From assembly GCA_029856125.1 (NCBI GenBank), contig JAHQWJ010000143.1:1-64000 (forward strand): 64,000 bases of DNA, given 5' to 3'. The translations under genes were made by a program, and so were the position numbers. The stretch is from Promethearchaeia archaeon (lineage in GTDB: Archaea; Asgardarchaeota; Lokiarchaeia; Sigyniarchaeales; SOKP01). The notes under the pieces are model-generated. The model did no database searches, was not told where the DNA came from, and was given only the letters and a program-made list of their open reading frames with translations. Position 1 is the stretch's first letter. Every line of letters starts with the position of its first letter. Below are positions 25,688 through 34,463 of this stretch, piece by piece.

Positions 25688-26554
25688 TTAATAACGAGAA
25701 CTTAGACTATGAGCTAAAACAAGGGCTCCTTTGATTTCAGAGATATCTCCTACCCGGGAAGTATCGACAATTGCACGATCAATATCCATGTAAATCGCGC
25801 CATATGCTTTACCTCCTCCCAAGTGAACCAAAGTTCGATATATTAAGTTTCCTGTAATCCCATCAGGAGCGATGATTAAATTAGTTTTTTTAGCGATGGC
25901 ATTTTCAATTAAAATCTCTGAATGTTCAATCATTAGGGACGAAAATTTATCTCTAAAATAATTTACAACTTTTTGAGCTTCTTCGATACTACTATCTACC
26001 TTAGGGTTTCTTCCCATATCACCGATTCTTCCACCGCTTAATATACTTACTTTTGGTTCTAAATTTAACGCTTTTATTTCCTTGATTGCTTTATTAAGGA
26101 ATACTATTTTGCTATCAAAATTATTACATTCGTCTATACCTACTGGTCCGAAAAAAAACTGATACCCCGTGAAAGTTTCTAACAGCGCTAACCGATTTAT
26201 TTCTAATATTTTTAGAATGGATTGAAGTCCTTGTAAGAATTTGGTTGAACCTAAATTTCCTCTCACAACACTTGAAATTTTATTAGTTTTAAGATAATTG
26301 AGAATTTCAGATGTGGGGTCATCTGATTCAACCAAAGTAATAATTTTTTTATTTTTGCTAAAGAGTTTATTATTAGCGATATAATCTATTGATTTTCTGC
26401 TTCCAAAGAAAAAAAATGAACTATACCTTGGTTCTAAAGCGGATATTGCCGCTTTTAAGATTTTATCATTATGAACTCCTGAATCTCCTAGTCCAATACC
26501 AATTTTAGCTTCGGTACCTTTGGTTCTTTGATAAAATTTTTCTAATATACTCAT
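25688..26554 (-). CDS. MtxX / methanogenesis marker 4-like protein (PTA/PTB fold)
   Basis: 288 residues. The sequence follows the phosphate acetyl/butyryltransferase-like fold of the MtxX (methanogenesis marker protein 4) family: IGIGLGDSGVHNDKILKAA, VVRGNLGSTKFL, LLETFTGYQFFFGPVGIDE, VSILSGGRIGDMGRNPKVD, and LIIAPDGITGNLIYRTLVHLGGG. MtxX was named as a putative methyltransferase and is a marker of methanogens and relatives. It starts 18 nt downstream of the CPBP protease gene on the same strand. No Mcr or Mtr genes are in the window, so a methanogenic role cannot be claimed. Confidence 0.75.
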   Translation of the reverse strand: MSILEKFYQRTKGTEAKIGIGLGDSGVHNDKILKAAISALEPRYSSFFFFGSRKSIDYIANNKLFSKNKKIITLVESDDPTSEILNYLKTNKISSVVRGNLGSTKFLQGLQSILKILEINRLALLETFTGYQFFFGPVGIDECNNFDSKIVFLNKAIKEIKALNLEPKVSILSGGRIGDMGRNPKVDSSIEEAQKVVNYFRDKFSSLMIEHSEILIENAIAKKTNLIIAPDGITGNLIYRTLVHLGGGKAYGAIYMDIDRAIVDTSRVGDISEIKGALVLAHSLSSRY

Positions 26555-26572
26555 CGAATTTCTTGTTTTTTG

Positions 26573-27676
26573 TTAAAAAGAAGTAAATACTAAAAATGCA
26601 ATGATGATAGTTAACGCATTATAAACGCCGTGCGTTATCATAACTGCAATTAAATTTTCTTTCCTCCAGTTATATAGCAATCCAAGCAATAAAGAAATCG
26701 CGAAAAATGGAAAGAAGGTGAGGAGCAATGAGACTAAGAAGGTAGTCAATGATTCTGGAAATACGAATATTCCTATTAAGTGAATTGAAGAAAATATTAA
26801 TGCTGTAATTAATATTCCCCAATTTTTACCTAGACTGCGTATTAGTCCCTTTTGTAAAAAACCTCTGAAAAGCACCTCTTCGGATGGTCCTATTATTAAT
26901 ATCATTATAATAACTAACCAAAAGATAGTGAGTACATCAGAAGATGTAATGAGAACATCAACTTCACCAGAAGTCCCAAGAATATCATGTACTATTTCGT
27001 ACCCAAAAATAACTGTTAGTATAACCTCCATTAGAAAAGACACGCAAAACACTAAAAATACTCCAAGAATCGCAAAACCGATTCCTATAAGAATTTCTTT
27101 CAAAATTCTTTTATTGTTAAAACCCTTAACAGTAAACCCTAAGAGGATCAATCGATTATTTAAATTTGGTTTTTTTAGGTACTTACCAATATATAACATT
27201 GGAACAATAAACAAGATTAACTCGATAAAGGAACTAAAAATAATAAGATACGGATTGGCTAAGATGTCATATATAGTATCTAAGTTAAATGAAAAAAAAA
27301 CAAATACGACAACTGCAAAAATTGCTGCAGAGTTCATTAAGATAAAAGCTGCCGCAGTCATGCCAATAGAAGCGAAACTACCCCATAATTTCTCTTCTTT
27401 CAGATTCGAGAGATCCTCTTGTGAGAGTCTCTTTCTTGGAGGTCGATGCGGTCTGAAACTGTAAGGTTGGTAGGTAGTCGAAGTCCGAGGACCTAAAGAT
27501 ATTGTATTTTTACGAGGAGGCATCCTCATATGGGTATTGATGTAGATTAAATCCACACCACATTTGGTGCAAAATTTAATATTCTTCACTTCCGGGATTT
27601 TAGTTCCACATATAGGACAATACGACCATCTTAGCTTAATTTCGTTCGAATTGTCTATTTTATCGTTCTCATTCAT
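26573..27676 (-). CDS. CPBP-family intramembrane metalloprotease with N-terminal zinc ribbon
   Basis: 367 residues. A zinc ribbon near the N-terminus (CPICGTKIP and CTKCG) is followed by a basic linker and then about eight membrane helices. The CPBP (Rce1-like) motifs are all present: EEVLFRG, a His in SSIHLIG and a His/Asn pair in ITHGVYN. Rce1 relatives cut prenylated or other membrane-close substrates. The zinc ribbon could recruit the substrate. The MtxX-like gene follows directly. Substrate unknown; bacterial relatives protect against bacteriocins, but no such gene is nearby. Confidence 0.85.
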   Translation of the reverse strand: MNENDKIDNSNEIKLRWSYCPICGTKIPEVKNIKFCTKCGVDLIYINTHMRMPPRKNTISLGPRTSTTYQPYSFRPHRPPRKRLSQEDLSNLKEEKLWGSFASIGMTAAAFILMNSAAIFAVVVFVFFSFNLDTIYDILANPYLIIFSSFIELILFIVPMLYIGKYLKKPNLNNRLILLGFTVKGFNNKRILKEILIGIGFAILGVFLVFCVSFLMEVILTVIFGYEIVHDILGTSGEVDVLITSSDVLTIFWLVIIMILIIGPSEEVLFRGFLQKGLIRSLGKNWGILITALIFSSIHLIGIFVFPESLTTFLVSLLLTFFPFFAISLLLGLLYNWRKENLIAVMITHGVYNALTIIIAFLVFTSF

Positions 27677-27770
27677 TCTTACAACAAATTAAGGTTTCAA
27701 GATATACTTGTTATAGTTTATTATTATTTCTGGTTTAAAAGGATAATGCGTAAAAAATAATTTTGTCAAT

Positions 27771-29549
27771 TTAATGTGTAAAGTAGCAAATCAGTATCTG
27801 ATTTTCCCACTTAATGGGATTTACAAATCCATATCTTTCGAACTGGATGGGCTTATTCAACGGTATATTTTGAAGACTTTTTTCTCCGTTTCCCATAGAC
27901 ACTGTTCCATCGGGTTTTATGATCGAAACTTTTACATTTTCTTTTTTGGGTACCCAATGTATTATACTATAATCCCGATTTAAATCGGAGCTGTGGAAAC
28001 GAGCTTGAATTTTACCATCGTTTACCCTTATAGAAGTTATTTGAATGTTTATAAGATCTTTTAGGCGTATTATTTGATCGACATTGAGTTTAACCATATC
28101 TGCTCGAGATATTAGAATCAACAATTTATTGTTTATAGCATCAACTTTAATTTTTCTCCTTCCTTTTTGTGGGTTGGTAGGTTGTAACAAAGGCTCAGCT
28201 ATGAAGTCTGAAAATGGAACATCGCTAATTTCAATTATTGTTGGTTCTTCTACGAAGAAATATCTATTTGAAAGTTCATCAATAATATCTTTATTCTTTG
28301 AATACAACCAGTTTACCGAAAAATTAATAGCATTAATTGATAATCCTAAGTCTAATAGAGAATCTCTTAAAGCTTTTGGTTCAATACCTCTCATTTTTAA
28401 CGATTGAAGGCTCCACGTACGAGGGTCGTCCCAGCCGCTATAGGTGCCATTAGCTATATTATTTCGAGCTTTTGTTTTACTTAATAGATTTTCTTCACTT
28501 TTACTCAAACCCGAAAAGTTTAAGCGCCCATAGTGGATGAACTCTGCCTTTTTCCATCCGAAATGGGCCCATATAAAATCTTCTATTACATCCTCTTTAA
28601 CTAAATCGGACCCTCTAAGTATGTGAGAAACACCAATAAGATAATCATCAATTGCCCAAGAAAACTCCAACATCGGCCAAACCAAATATTTAGTGCCTAC
28701 TCGTGGGTGTTCAGCTTCGGATATTCTCATAATAATTTGATCTCTTATTGCGGGATCTTTATACTTCATCCCAGTTTTCAACCTTACAACAACTTCAGTT
28801 TCATGATATTTCCCATTTAACATATTCTCCCATTCTTTTAAGTTAAAAGATAAGGTGTGATTTCTATGTGGACAATCTAATTTTCGATCTTTGTACTTAT
28901 TTTTAAATTCTGCCGCGGTACAAAAACAGACATATGCAAGATTATCTTTAATAAGTTTTTCGCAGTACTCATAATAAATTTCAAGTCGTTTACTTTTGTA
29001 ATAAACTTTTGAATAAGTAATACCTAACCACTTTAGGCCATCCTCTATTAACTTATAAGCTTCTGGGAGCACATATTTAGCTTTAGAAGTATTTCTCAAT
29101 GATTTTGGACTTCCGATCGTGTCATCAAAGAAAAGTATTAAGTCTCCGTTGTATTTTTTGATATATTCGCTGTTCAAGACTACCATCCTTGCGTTTCCAA
29201 TGTGTAAAGCTCCACTTGGGTATGGTGCTAAGCGCATCACTATTTTATCGTAATTCTGAGCATTAGGCAACTCTGGTAGTGTTTTCTTTTCTTTCTTTGA
29301 TACTTTTTTCTCTAAAGCATCGGGCTTTAACTCTAGTAACTTTGCTTCTTGTTCTTGAAGAGTTAATTTGGAGATTTCTAAGACAATCTCATCTTGAATA
29401 AGTTTTATTTCTTTTATTTGAGATTTGAGCTCTGGGTTTTGCCCTATAAGTTTTCCTAGAATGGCTTTTACATTTGGTTTACCTCCAAATTTTACTGAAT
29501 TTTCAAGGCTATAAATCCATAATAATCGCTTTATTTCTGAATTTTCCAC
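27771..29549 (-). CDS. gltX: Glutamyl-tRNA synthetase, archaeal type
   Basis: 592 residues, matching archaeal GluRS with its N-terminal helical extension (~100 residues). The class I signature is APYPSGALHIGNAR, and the second signature is GLSKSEENLL, a LSKS variant of KMSKS. A CxxC-type group (CFCTAAEF with C..H at CPHRNH) lies in the insertion. The C-terminal beta-barrel part ends in HWVPKKENVKV and ERYGFV as in the GlnRS/GluRS archaeal/eukaryotic branch. It charges tRNA-Glu and, in most archaea, tRNA-Gln for the GatDE route. Divergent from the Lrp-like gene. Confidence 0.95.
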   Translation of the reverse strand: MENSEIKRLLWIYSLENSVKFGGKPNVKAILGKLIGQNPELKSQIKEIKLIQDEIVLEISKLTLQEQEAKLLELKPDALEKKVSKKEKKTLPELPNAQNYDKIVMRLAPYPSGALHIGNARMVVLNSEYIKKYNGDLILFFDDTIGSPKSLRNTSKAKYVLPEAYKLIEDGLKWLGITYSKVYYKSKRLEIYYEYCEKLIKDNLAYVCFCTAAEFKNKYKDRKLDCPHRNHTLSFNLKEWENMLNGKYHETEVVVRLKTGMKYKDPAIRDQIIMRISEAEHPRVGTKYLVWPMLEFSWAIDDYLIGVSHILRGSDLVKEDVIEDFIWAHFGWKKAEFIHYGRLNFSGLSKSEENLLSKTKARNNIANGTYSGWDDPRTWSLQSLKMRGIEPKALRDSLLDLGLSINAINFSVNWLYSKNKDIIDELSNRYFFVEEPTIIEISDVPFSDFIAEPLLQPTNPQKGRRKIKVDAINNKLLILISRADMVKLNVDQIIRLKDLINIQITSIRVNDGKIQARFHSSDLNRDYSIIHWVPKKENVKVSIIKPDGTVSMGNGEKSLQNIPLNKPIQFERYGFVNPIKWENQILICYFTH

Positions 29550-29710
29550 TATTTAAACCTCTCTAAAGATCATCAATATGATTGTATAAAATTTTATTTT
29601 ATAGCTATTTGAGTATTAATAATAAACCTTATCAGAAAAAATATATCATTATTAAGGTGAATATCAGCATTAATACATTGTAGCGTTTGTAATTAATTAA
29701 AAAGGAAAAT

Positions 29711-30007
29711 TTGGTGGTTAAGATCTATTATCGTGGTTACATACTTATTAGACTAAAAGTAATTGGAACTGAATGGGAAGTTGTAAAAAGATTAACAAAT
29801 TTAAGATCGAATAATCCAGAGGAAGATTGGGCAGTGACTTACACAACTCCTGTTTACGGCGGATGGGACTTAGTAGCAGAATGCAAATTTACTAAACTTC
29901 AAGAACTGGATAAAATCGTAGCTTATATTCGCGTTGACGATGATTTATCTAACTGGGTCGAGGAAACCACTACATTAGTATCTAGTAAGCCTGATTATCC
30001 TAAGTAA
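29711..30007 (+). CDS. Stand-alone Lrp/AsnC ligand-binding (RAM) domain protein
   Basis: 98 residues from TTG 29711, with an AGGAAA purine stretch upstream; GTG 29714 is an alternative. The order of a RAM domain is seen: a hydrophobic first strand, VVKRLTNLR, a middle VTYTTPVYGGWDLVAECKF strand pair (GxxDLxxxxxF being the family hallmark) and a closing helix, LDKIVAYIRVDDDL. There is no helix-turn-helix domain. Such proteins bind amino acids or partner with full Lrp regulators. It lies between GluRS and the tRNA-Arg gene. Confidence 0.75.
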   Translation: MVVKIYYRGYILIRLKVIGTEWEVVKRLTNLRSNNPEEDWAVTYTTPVYGGWDLVAECKFTKLQELDKIVAYIRVDDDLSNWVEETTTLVSSKPDYPK

Positions 30008-30130
30008 ATAAGATAATTAGATCTATTCTTCTATTACAAAATTCAATGAATTATTAGAAATATAATCTTGGATAATTCTAACTCATCTTTCTAATACTTA
30101 ATAGAGAAATAAAGTATTTTAGCTTTAAAG

Positions 30131-30138
30131 TATTTAAA
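30131..30138 (+). promoter_or_regulatory. TATA box of tRNA-Arg
   Basis: TATTTAAA centred 24 nt before the first base of the mature tRNA-Arg (30158), within AT-rich sequence; it fits the archaeal spacing. Confidence 0.45.
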
Positions 30139-30157
30139 CAATTATTAATAAAATATT

Positions 30158-30260
30158 AGCCCAGTAGTCGAGTGGATAAGACGCTTGCCTGCGAAGCAAG
30201 TGATCAGGGGTTCAATCTTCTTAAAACTTCTTATAGAAGGAATAATTCCCCTCTGGGCTA
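30158..30260 (+). tRNA. tRNA-Arg(GCG) with an intron in the T loop
   Basis: Acceptor AGCCCAG (30158-30164) pairs perfectly with CTGGGCT (30253-30259), A at 30260 is the discriminator. D arm GTC/GAC, anticodon arm CTTGC-CTGCGAA-GCAAG gives anticodon GCG (Arg). T stem AGGGG (30206-30210) pairs with CCCCT (30248-30252), but the loop between them is 37 nt, not 7. Removing 30 nt restores a TTCAATT-type loop and gives a standard 73-nt tRNA. The insert contains CTTCT...AGGAA pairing, as expected for a bulge-helix-bulge intron at about position 59/60. The stop codon of the opposing HAD gene is only 9 nt beyond the end. Confidence 0.9.
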
Positions 30261-30268
30261 CTATATCT

Positions 30269-31048
30269 CTAATCTATGTATTGTAAAACTTCTTCTATTG
30301 ATTTAATTCTTGTTAAATTAGGAATATTAATTTCTTTTTCATAAGGGAACTCATAATCTCTCTCTTTTAAGATAATTTGCATACCTACTCTATTGGCACC
30401 GACTATATCAGCAGCCTCATCACCTACCATTATACAATATTCTGCATCGTTTTTCGTTAATCCCATTCTCTTTAGAGTATGAAAAAAAATGTCAGAATTT
30501 GGCTTTCTTTTGCCAAACTTAGCAGAAGTCACACTAACATCAAAATAATCATTCATTTCATTATCTCTAAGTAAATTTTTAATAGTTTTATGATTTGGAT
30601 GATTGGATATAAGCCCAATTTTTAAGTTTGATATTTTAGATAAAGTTTCTAAAGTAAATTTTGTTTTTTCATCGGGTTTCCATTCTTCTTCTTCACAGGA
30701 ATGATACAACTCCGCAAGTTTTTCCAAAAAATTGTTTTTTATTTTCTCTTCTTGAATTTCATAGCCTTTTTCTTTTAACAGGTCCAATGTCGTCTTAAAC
30801 AATAAAGTAGTGGGGAATTCATCTTTTGTTTTCATTGCTTGTTTAAAATAGGTAGCTCTCTTTTTGTTGAAAATTTTCATGAAATCTTCCGTCATTTGGC
30901 CCTTGTCTTCTATTATTTTCTCTTGCTTGAGAACATTAATAGATTTTGACATTCCCCTCCTAAAACAATCAAAGTATTTTTTCATTGAGACGTTTTTAAA
31001 ATGAAATAGTGTAAAACCAAAGTCAAATATGATTGCCCTTACTTTCAT
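30269..31048 (-). CDS. HAD-superfamily hydrolase
   Basis: 259 residues from the ATG at 31048, where the first strand begins (MKVRAIIFDFGFTLFH); an ATG six codons upstream is possible. Motif I DFGFTLF replaces the second Asp with Gly, as in many HAD-IA members whose first Asp is enough for the covalent step. Motif II LISNHPN, motif III KRKPNSDIF and motif IV VGDEAADIVGA are present. A large helical cap (residues ~20-120) is of the C1 type. Phosphatase or dehalogenase acting on small molecules; substrate unknown. It converges on tRNA-Arg. Confidence 0.85.
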   Translation of the reverse strand: MKVRAIIFDFGFTLFHFKNVSMKKYFDCFRRGMSKSINVLKQEKIIEDKGQMTEDFMKIFNKKRATYFKQAMKTKDEFPTTLLFKTTLDLLKEKGYEIQEEKIKNNFLEKLAELYHSCEEEEWKPDEKTKFTLETLSKISNLKIGLISNHPNHKTIKNLLRDNEMNDYFDVSVTSAKFGKRKPNSDIFFHTLKRMGLTKNDAEYCIMVGDEAADIVGANRVGMQIILKERDYEFPYEKEINIPNLTRIKSIEEVLQYID

Positions 31049-31178
31049 TCTAGATATATAAATCACTTGAAGGAATATTAAGCTATCTCTCTAAGATTTT
31101 TAATGAGAATTTTACCTTATATTAATAATTTAATAGATATATAAAAGATTGAACTAAATAATTATTTTTATTAAGATT

Positions 31179-31709
31179 ATGTCAATGGATAAGTGGCTGG
31201 ATGACGAAGAAACCAAAGAAAAGAAAAAAAAAAGAAATGAAATTTATAGCAGCTTATCAAATGAAGAAAAAAATGATCTAAGTAAACAAAAAATCCGCGA
31301 ATTAGTAAAAAAAGACGAAATTACTAGTAGTTTTGACGAGAGTAGAAAGGGCTTTTTAACCAAAGTTTTAGAGTTTAAAGATTGGTTGGATAATCGAGCA
31401 TATATAAAAGGAGACATTGAAAGAATTCAAACTTGGGTAGAGAATCTATACTCTATGGTTGATATAAGCATAAATTTCCAGAACAAAGCAAGTGTTAATA
31501 ATGGAAAAGTGCCCTTGATTAATAGCTATAAATCTATCCCTGTCAAATTTTTAGATGAAAAGACGCGGATTGCATTGAATAAAAAGCTGAGAGGTATGAA
31601 GCGAACTAACTCAGATAATTATTATTTACGAAAGCTAAAAATTATCGTTAAAGAAAAATTAAAAGACGCAGAATATTACAATATCTTAAGAGACATATTA
31701 GAGAGTTGA
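31179..31709 (+). CDS. Unidentified basic/charged protein next to a nucleotidyltransferase
   Basis: 176 residues. The first third is very charged and probably helical (EETKEKKKKRNEIYSSLS, LSKQKIRELVKKDE), the rest has mixed helices and no membrane segment or known motif. The WLDDEE/WLDNRA repeats and a C-terminal run of basic residues (KKLRGMKRTNSDNYYLRKLK) stand out. It is followed 7 nt later by the sugar nucleotidyltransferase gene on the same strand, so the two are probably translated together. I do not recognise a family. Confidence 0.55.
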   Translation: MSMDKWLDDEETKEKKKKRNEIYSSLSNEEKNDLSKQKIRELVKKDEITSSFDESRKGFLTKVLEFKDWLDNRAYIKGDIERIQTWVENLYSMVDISINFQNKASVNNGKVPLINSYKSIPVKFLDEKTRIALNKKLRGMKRTNSDNYYLRKLKIIVKEKLKDAEYYNILRDILES

Positions 31710-31716
31710 TTTTAAT

Positions 31717-32805
31717 TTGAAATTAGTTTGTCCAATCGCAGGCGTAGGAAAAAGACTTCAACCATTTACCTATTCAAAACCTAAAGCTTTCCTTAAAATT
31801 GCAGGAAACAGGCTCATCGACCACATATTGATTAAGCTAAAAAGAACGTTCCCAAAAAATACGGAAATTGCCTTCATTGTGGGCTATAAAAAACGACAAA
31901 TAACTGAATATATTACTGAACATTTTTCTGATTACTTTAATCTTGAATTTATCGAACAGAAACCACTTGGCTATTTAGCAGATACTCCATTTTTTAGCGG
32001 CCTTGGAGATGCTATTTTACTAGCCAAGAATTTTGTTAATAATGATGACTGTTTCATTTTTCTAAGCGATAGGCTTCCAATGGAAGATTATTCTTCAATT
32101 GTATTAACCTATCACCAAGGCGAATGTGACGGAGTGATAAATATTAAAAAAGTTGATAATCCTAAGTTTTATGGAGTTACGGTAATAGATGATAATGCTA
32201 AAATAAAAAGAATAGTGGAAAAACCAGAAGAGTTTATTTCTGATTATGCTGTTTCTGGAGCTTATCTTTTTGGAAAAAAAATAGTGAATAGATTATTTGA
32301 GCTTTTAGATGAACAAAGCAAGGTTGAACTCGAAAACGGGAAAGAGCATCTTTTTACTCCTATAATAGAACAGCTTATTAATGAAGGGATCATGATTAAA
32401 GGGAATATAATGCAGAATGAAATATTGGACTTCGGAAGACCAGAAACATTACTTGAAGGAAATCGATATTTATTATCGGAAACCAAAATAAAGGACCCAT
32501 TATTTGAATCAAAATTCCAAACGGGAAACATTTTAGACTCTAAAATTGTTCCTCCGGTTTTTATAGGAAAAAATGTGAGCATTAAGAATTCAGTAATAGG
32601 TCCAAATGTTTCTATAGGAGATGATTTATCTATCGAAAAATGCATCCTCTCCGAATCTGTAATCGGAGATGGGGTATTCTTAAGAAAAATCATATCGTCT
32701 AACAGTATTATTGGAGACTACTCCATTTTAGAAGACCTAATTAAGAAAAATATCACTATTGGCGACTCTTCTTATATTACAACTTCAAAAATAAAATCTT
32801 TTTAA
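31717..32805 (+). CDS. NDP-sugar pyrophosphorylase with left-handed beta-helix
   Basis: 362 residues from TTG 31717. The first ~240 residues form a nucleotidyltransferase: PIAGVGKRLQPFTYSKPKAFLKIAG (the GxGxRxxPxTxxxPK signature), FLSDRLP, and VEKPEEF. The last ~120 residues contain hexapeptide-like repeats (VFIGKNVSIKNSVIGPNVSIG). It transfers NMP from an NTP to a sugar-1-phosphate, like RmlA or mannose-1-phosphate guanylyltransferases; the sugar is not determined. It partners with the charged protein upstream and may serve surface glycosylation along with the GHMP kinase locus near 43 kb. Confidence 0.85.
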   Translation: MKLVCPIAGVGKRLQPFTYSKPKAFLKIAGNRLIDHILIKLKRTFPKNTEIAFIVGYKKRQITEYITEHFSDYFNLEFIEQKPLGYLADTPFFSGLGDAILLAKNFVNNDDCFIFLSDRLPMEDYSSIVLTYHQGECDGVINIKKVDNPKFYGVTVIDDNAKIKRIVEKPEEFISDYAVSGAYLFGKKIVNRLFELLDEQSKVELENGKEHLFTPIIEQLINEGIMIKGNIMQNEILDFGRPETLLEGNRYLLSETKIKDPLFESKFQTGNILDSKIVPPVFIGKNVSIKNSVIGPNVSIGDDLSIEKCILSESVIGDGVFLRKIISSNSIIGDYSILEDLIKKNITIGDSSYITTSKIKSF

Positions 32806-32822
32806 TAAATAAAAAAAAAGAA

Positions 32823-34253
32823 TTAGTTTAATTTTGGACGCTTTTCTTGCCATGGGGAAACTTCTTCAAATGCTTTTGAGACTTGAAGAACTGTTCTTTC
32901 ATCATAACGCTTTCCAACAATTTGCATTCCAATTGGTAACCCAGAATTAGACCAACCAGACGGAATTGACGCAGCAGGGAGACCTGTCATGTTAAAAGGA
33001 TACGTATATGTCATCCAACTCATAATACTCAATGTTTTTTTCCCTATTGATGGAAACGTAGTCCCCGTTTCTAACCAACCTGGTTTAATAGCAGGACAAG
33101 GTAATGTTGGTGTTATCAATATGTCATAATCCTTAAAATACTGGTACATAACTTCGTAAACATGTTTTCTTTGTTCTCTAGCTTTTCCAATATTCATAGC
33201 ACTATTATCTAAACCTAATCTTATGGAGCCTTTTAAATCTGGACTAAGGTCTTCAGGTCTATTATTAAAATCTTTTTGCAAATCATAGGCATAACCAATG
33301 GAGACCTCTGTTTTATATGCTGATTCTGGTTTTCTTATTTTTAAATTTGCTTCTTCTATATCCCAATCAAATCGCTCAAACTTTTGAATACCATCAAGAA
33401 CATTTTCTTTAACCTCATCATCTAGAATTTTTCCATAACCTAAAGTCATAGAATACCCTATTTTTAATTTTTTAGGTTTTTCATCGAGTACCTTAGCATA
33501 ATCAATGTCATCGTCGGGAAAAGAATTATGATCCCCCGGATGGTGACCTTTCATAGCATTTAACATAAGAGCGGCGTCCTTTACATGGCGTACAATTGGA
33601 CCGTAATGATCCATTGAGTAAAACGCTATTCCAATACGGGGATAACTAGGAATACGCCCAAAAGTAGGTTTTAATCCATAGACTCCGCAACAGCTACAAG
33701 GTACTCTAATTGAGCCCCCTCCATCTGATCCTAAAGCTAATGGCCCTATCCCCCCTGCAACGGCTGAAGCAGCTCCTCCGCTAGAACCTCCTGAATTCCG
33801 TTCAATATCCCATGGATTTTTTGTTTCTCCAAAGATTTTGTTGTTTGTAAGAGCGATAGCACCAAATTCTGGCGTATTTGTTTTGCCTAGTATGACGCAA
33901 CCAGACGCAATTAATCTTTGAACCGCAACATCATCTTGTTCGGGAATAAAATCTTCATACAATTTAGAACCAAAAGTAGTTCTTATTCCTTTAGTCTGCA
34001 TTAAATCCTTAATTGATGTTGGAATTCCATGTAATAATCCTAATGTTTCACTTCTTTTAACTGCTTCATCTGCTTTTTTGGCAGTTTCTCTTGCTAATTC
34101 AAAAGTAGGAGTACAATAAGCATTTATTATAGGATTGATTTTTTCTATTCGTTCAATTATGGTTTCAGTAATTTCAATTGATGATAATTCTTGAGATTTG
34201 ATTTTTTCTCGCATCTCGAAAGCCGACATAAAACAGATATCCTCTTTATTCAT
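32823..34253 (-). CDS. Amidase-signature family amidase
   Basis: 476 residues. The Ser-cisSer-Lys triad is visible: Lys in GIPTSIKDLMQ, then the GGSSGGAASAVAGG signature with the two serines, and the following LGSDGGGSIRVPCSCCGVYGLKPTFG. Length and sequence resemble GatA-like and stand-alone amidases. No GatB/GatC genes are adjacent and archaea commonly use GatDE, so a free amidase (hydrolysing small amides or amino-acid amides) is more likely than a tRNA amidotransferase subunit. The stop converges with the sugar nucleotidyltransferase gene (18 nt away). Confidence 0.92.
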   Translation of the reverse strand: MNKEDICFMSAFEMREKIKSQELSSIEITETIIERIEKINPIINAYCTPTFELARETAKKADEAVKRSETLGLLHGIPTSIKDLMQTKGIRTTFGSKLYEDFIPEQDDVAVQRLIASGCVILGKTNTPEFGAIALTNNKIFGETKNPWDIERNSGGSSGGAASAVAGGIGPLALGSDGGGSIRVPCSCCGVYGLKPTFGRIPSYPRIGIAFYSMDHYGPIVRHVKDAALMLNAMKGHHPGDHNSFPDDDIDYAKVLDEKPKKLKIGYSMTLGYGKILDDEVKENVLDGIQKFERFDWDIEEANLKIRKPESAYKTEVSIGYAYDLQKDFNNRPEDLSPDLKGSIRLGLDNSAMNIGKAREQRKHVYEVMYQYFKDYDILITPTLPCPAIKPGWLETGTTFPSIGKKTLSIMSWMTYTYPFNMTGLPAASIPSGWSNSGLPIGMQIVGKRYDERTVLQVSKAFEEVSPWQEKRPKLN

Positions 34254-34463
34254 AGTATTTTACCTCAGTAGAATTAATTTTGATATATTAATGATTATTT
34301 GAAGTATCTAATATAAATTACTTTCTTTAATTAAGGTAAAATAATTGTCGATTTCCAAAATCAAATTTTTAAGTTTAAAAAAATTATTATGCTGTAATTT
34401 ACTAAAGAAAATATTCTATTAAAGAAACTTTCGCAGAACCTAAAAACGAATATTGATGTAAAA

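Noticed and set aside
26928..27464. 178-residue rightward ORF
   Set aside because: It lies entirely inside the CPBP protease gene on the other strand; the protease has complete family motifs, while this ORF has a Thr/Ser-rich composition typical of antisense frames.
32262..32693. 143-residue leftward ORF
   Set aside because: Antisense to the beta-helix part of the sugar nucleotidyltransferase; no family motifs.
32823..34253. GatA subunit of Glu/Asp-tRNA amidotransferase
   Set aside because: The amidase signature is shared, but no GatB or GatC is adjacent and archaea usually use GatDE, so a general amidase is safer.
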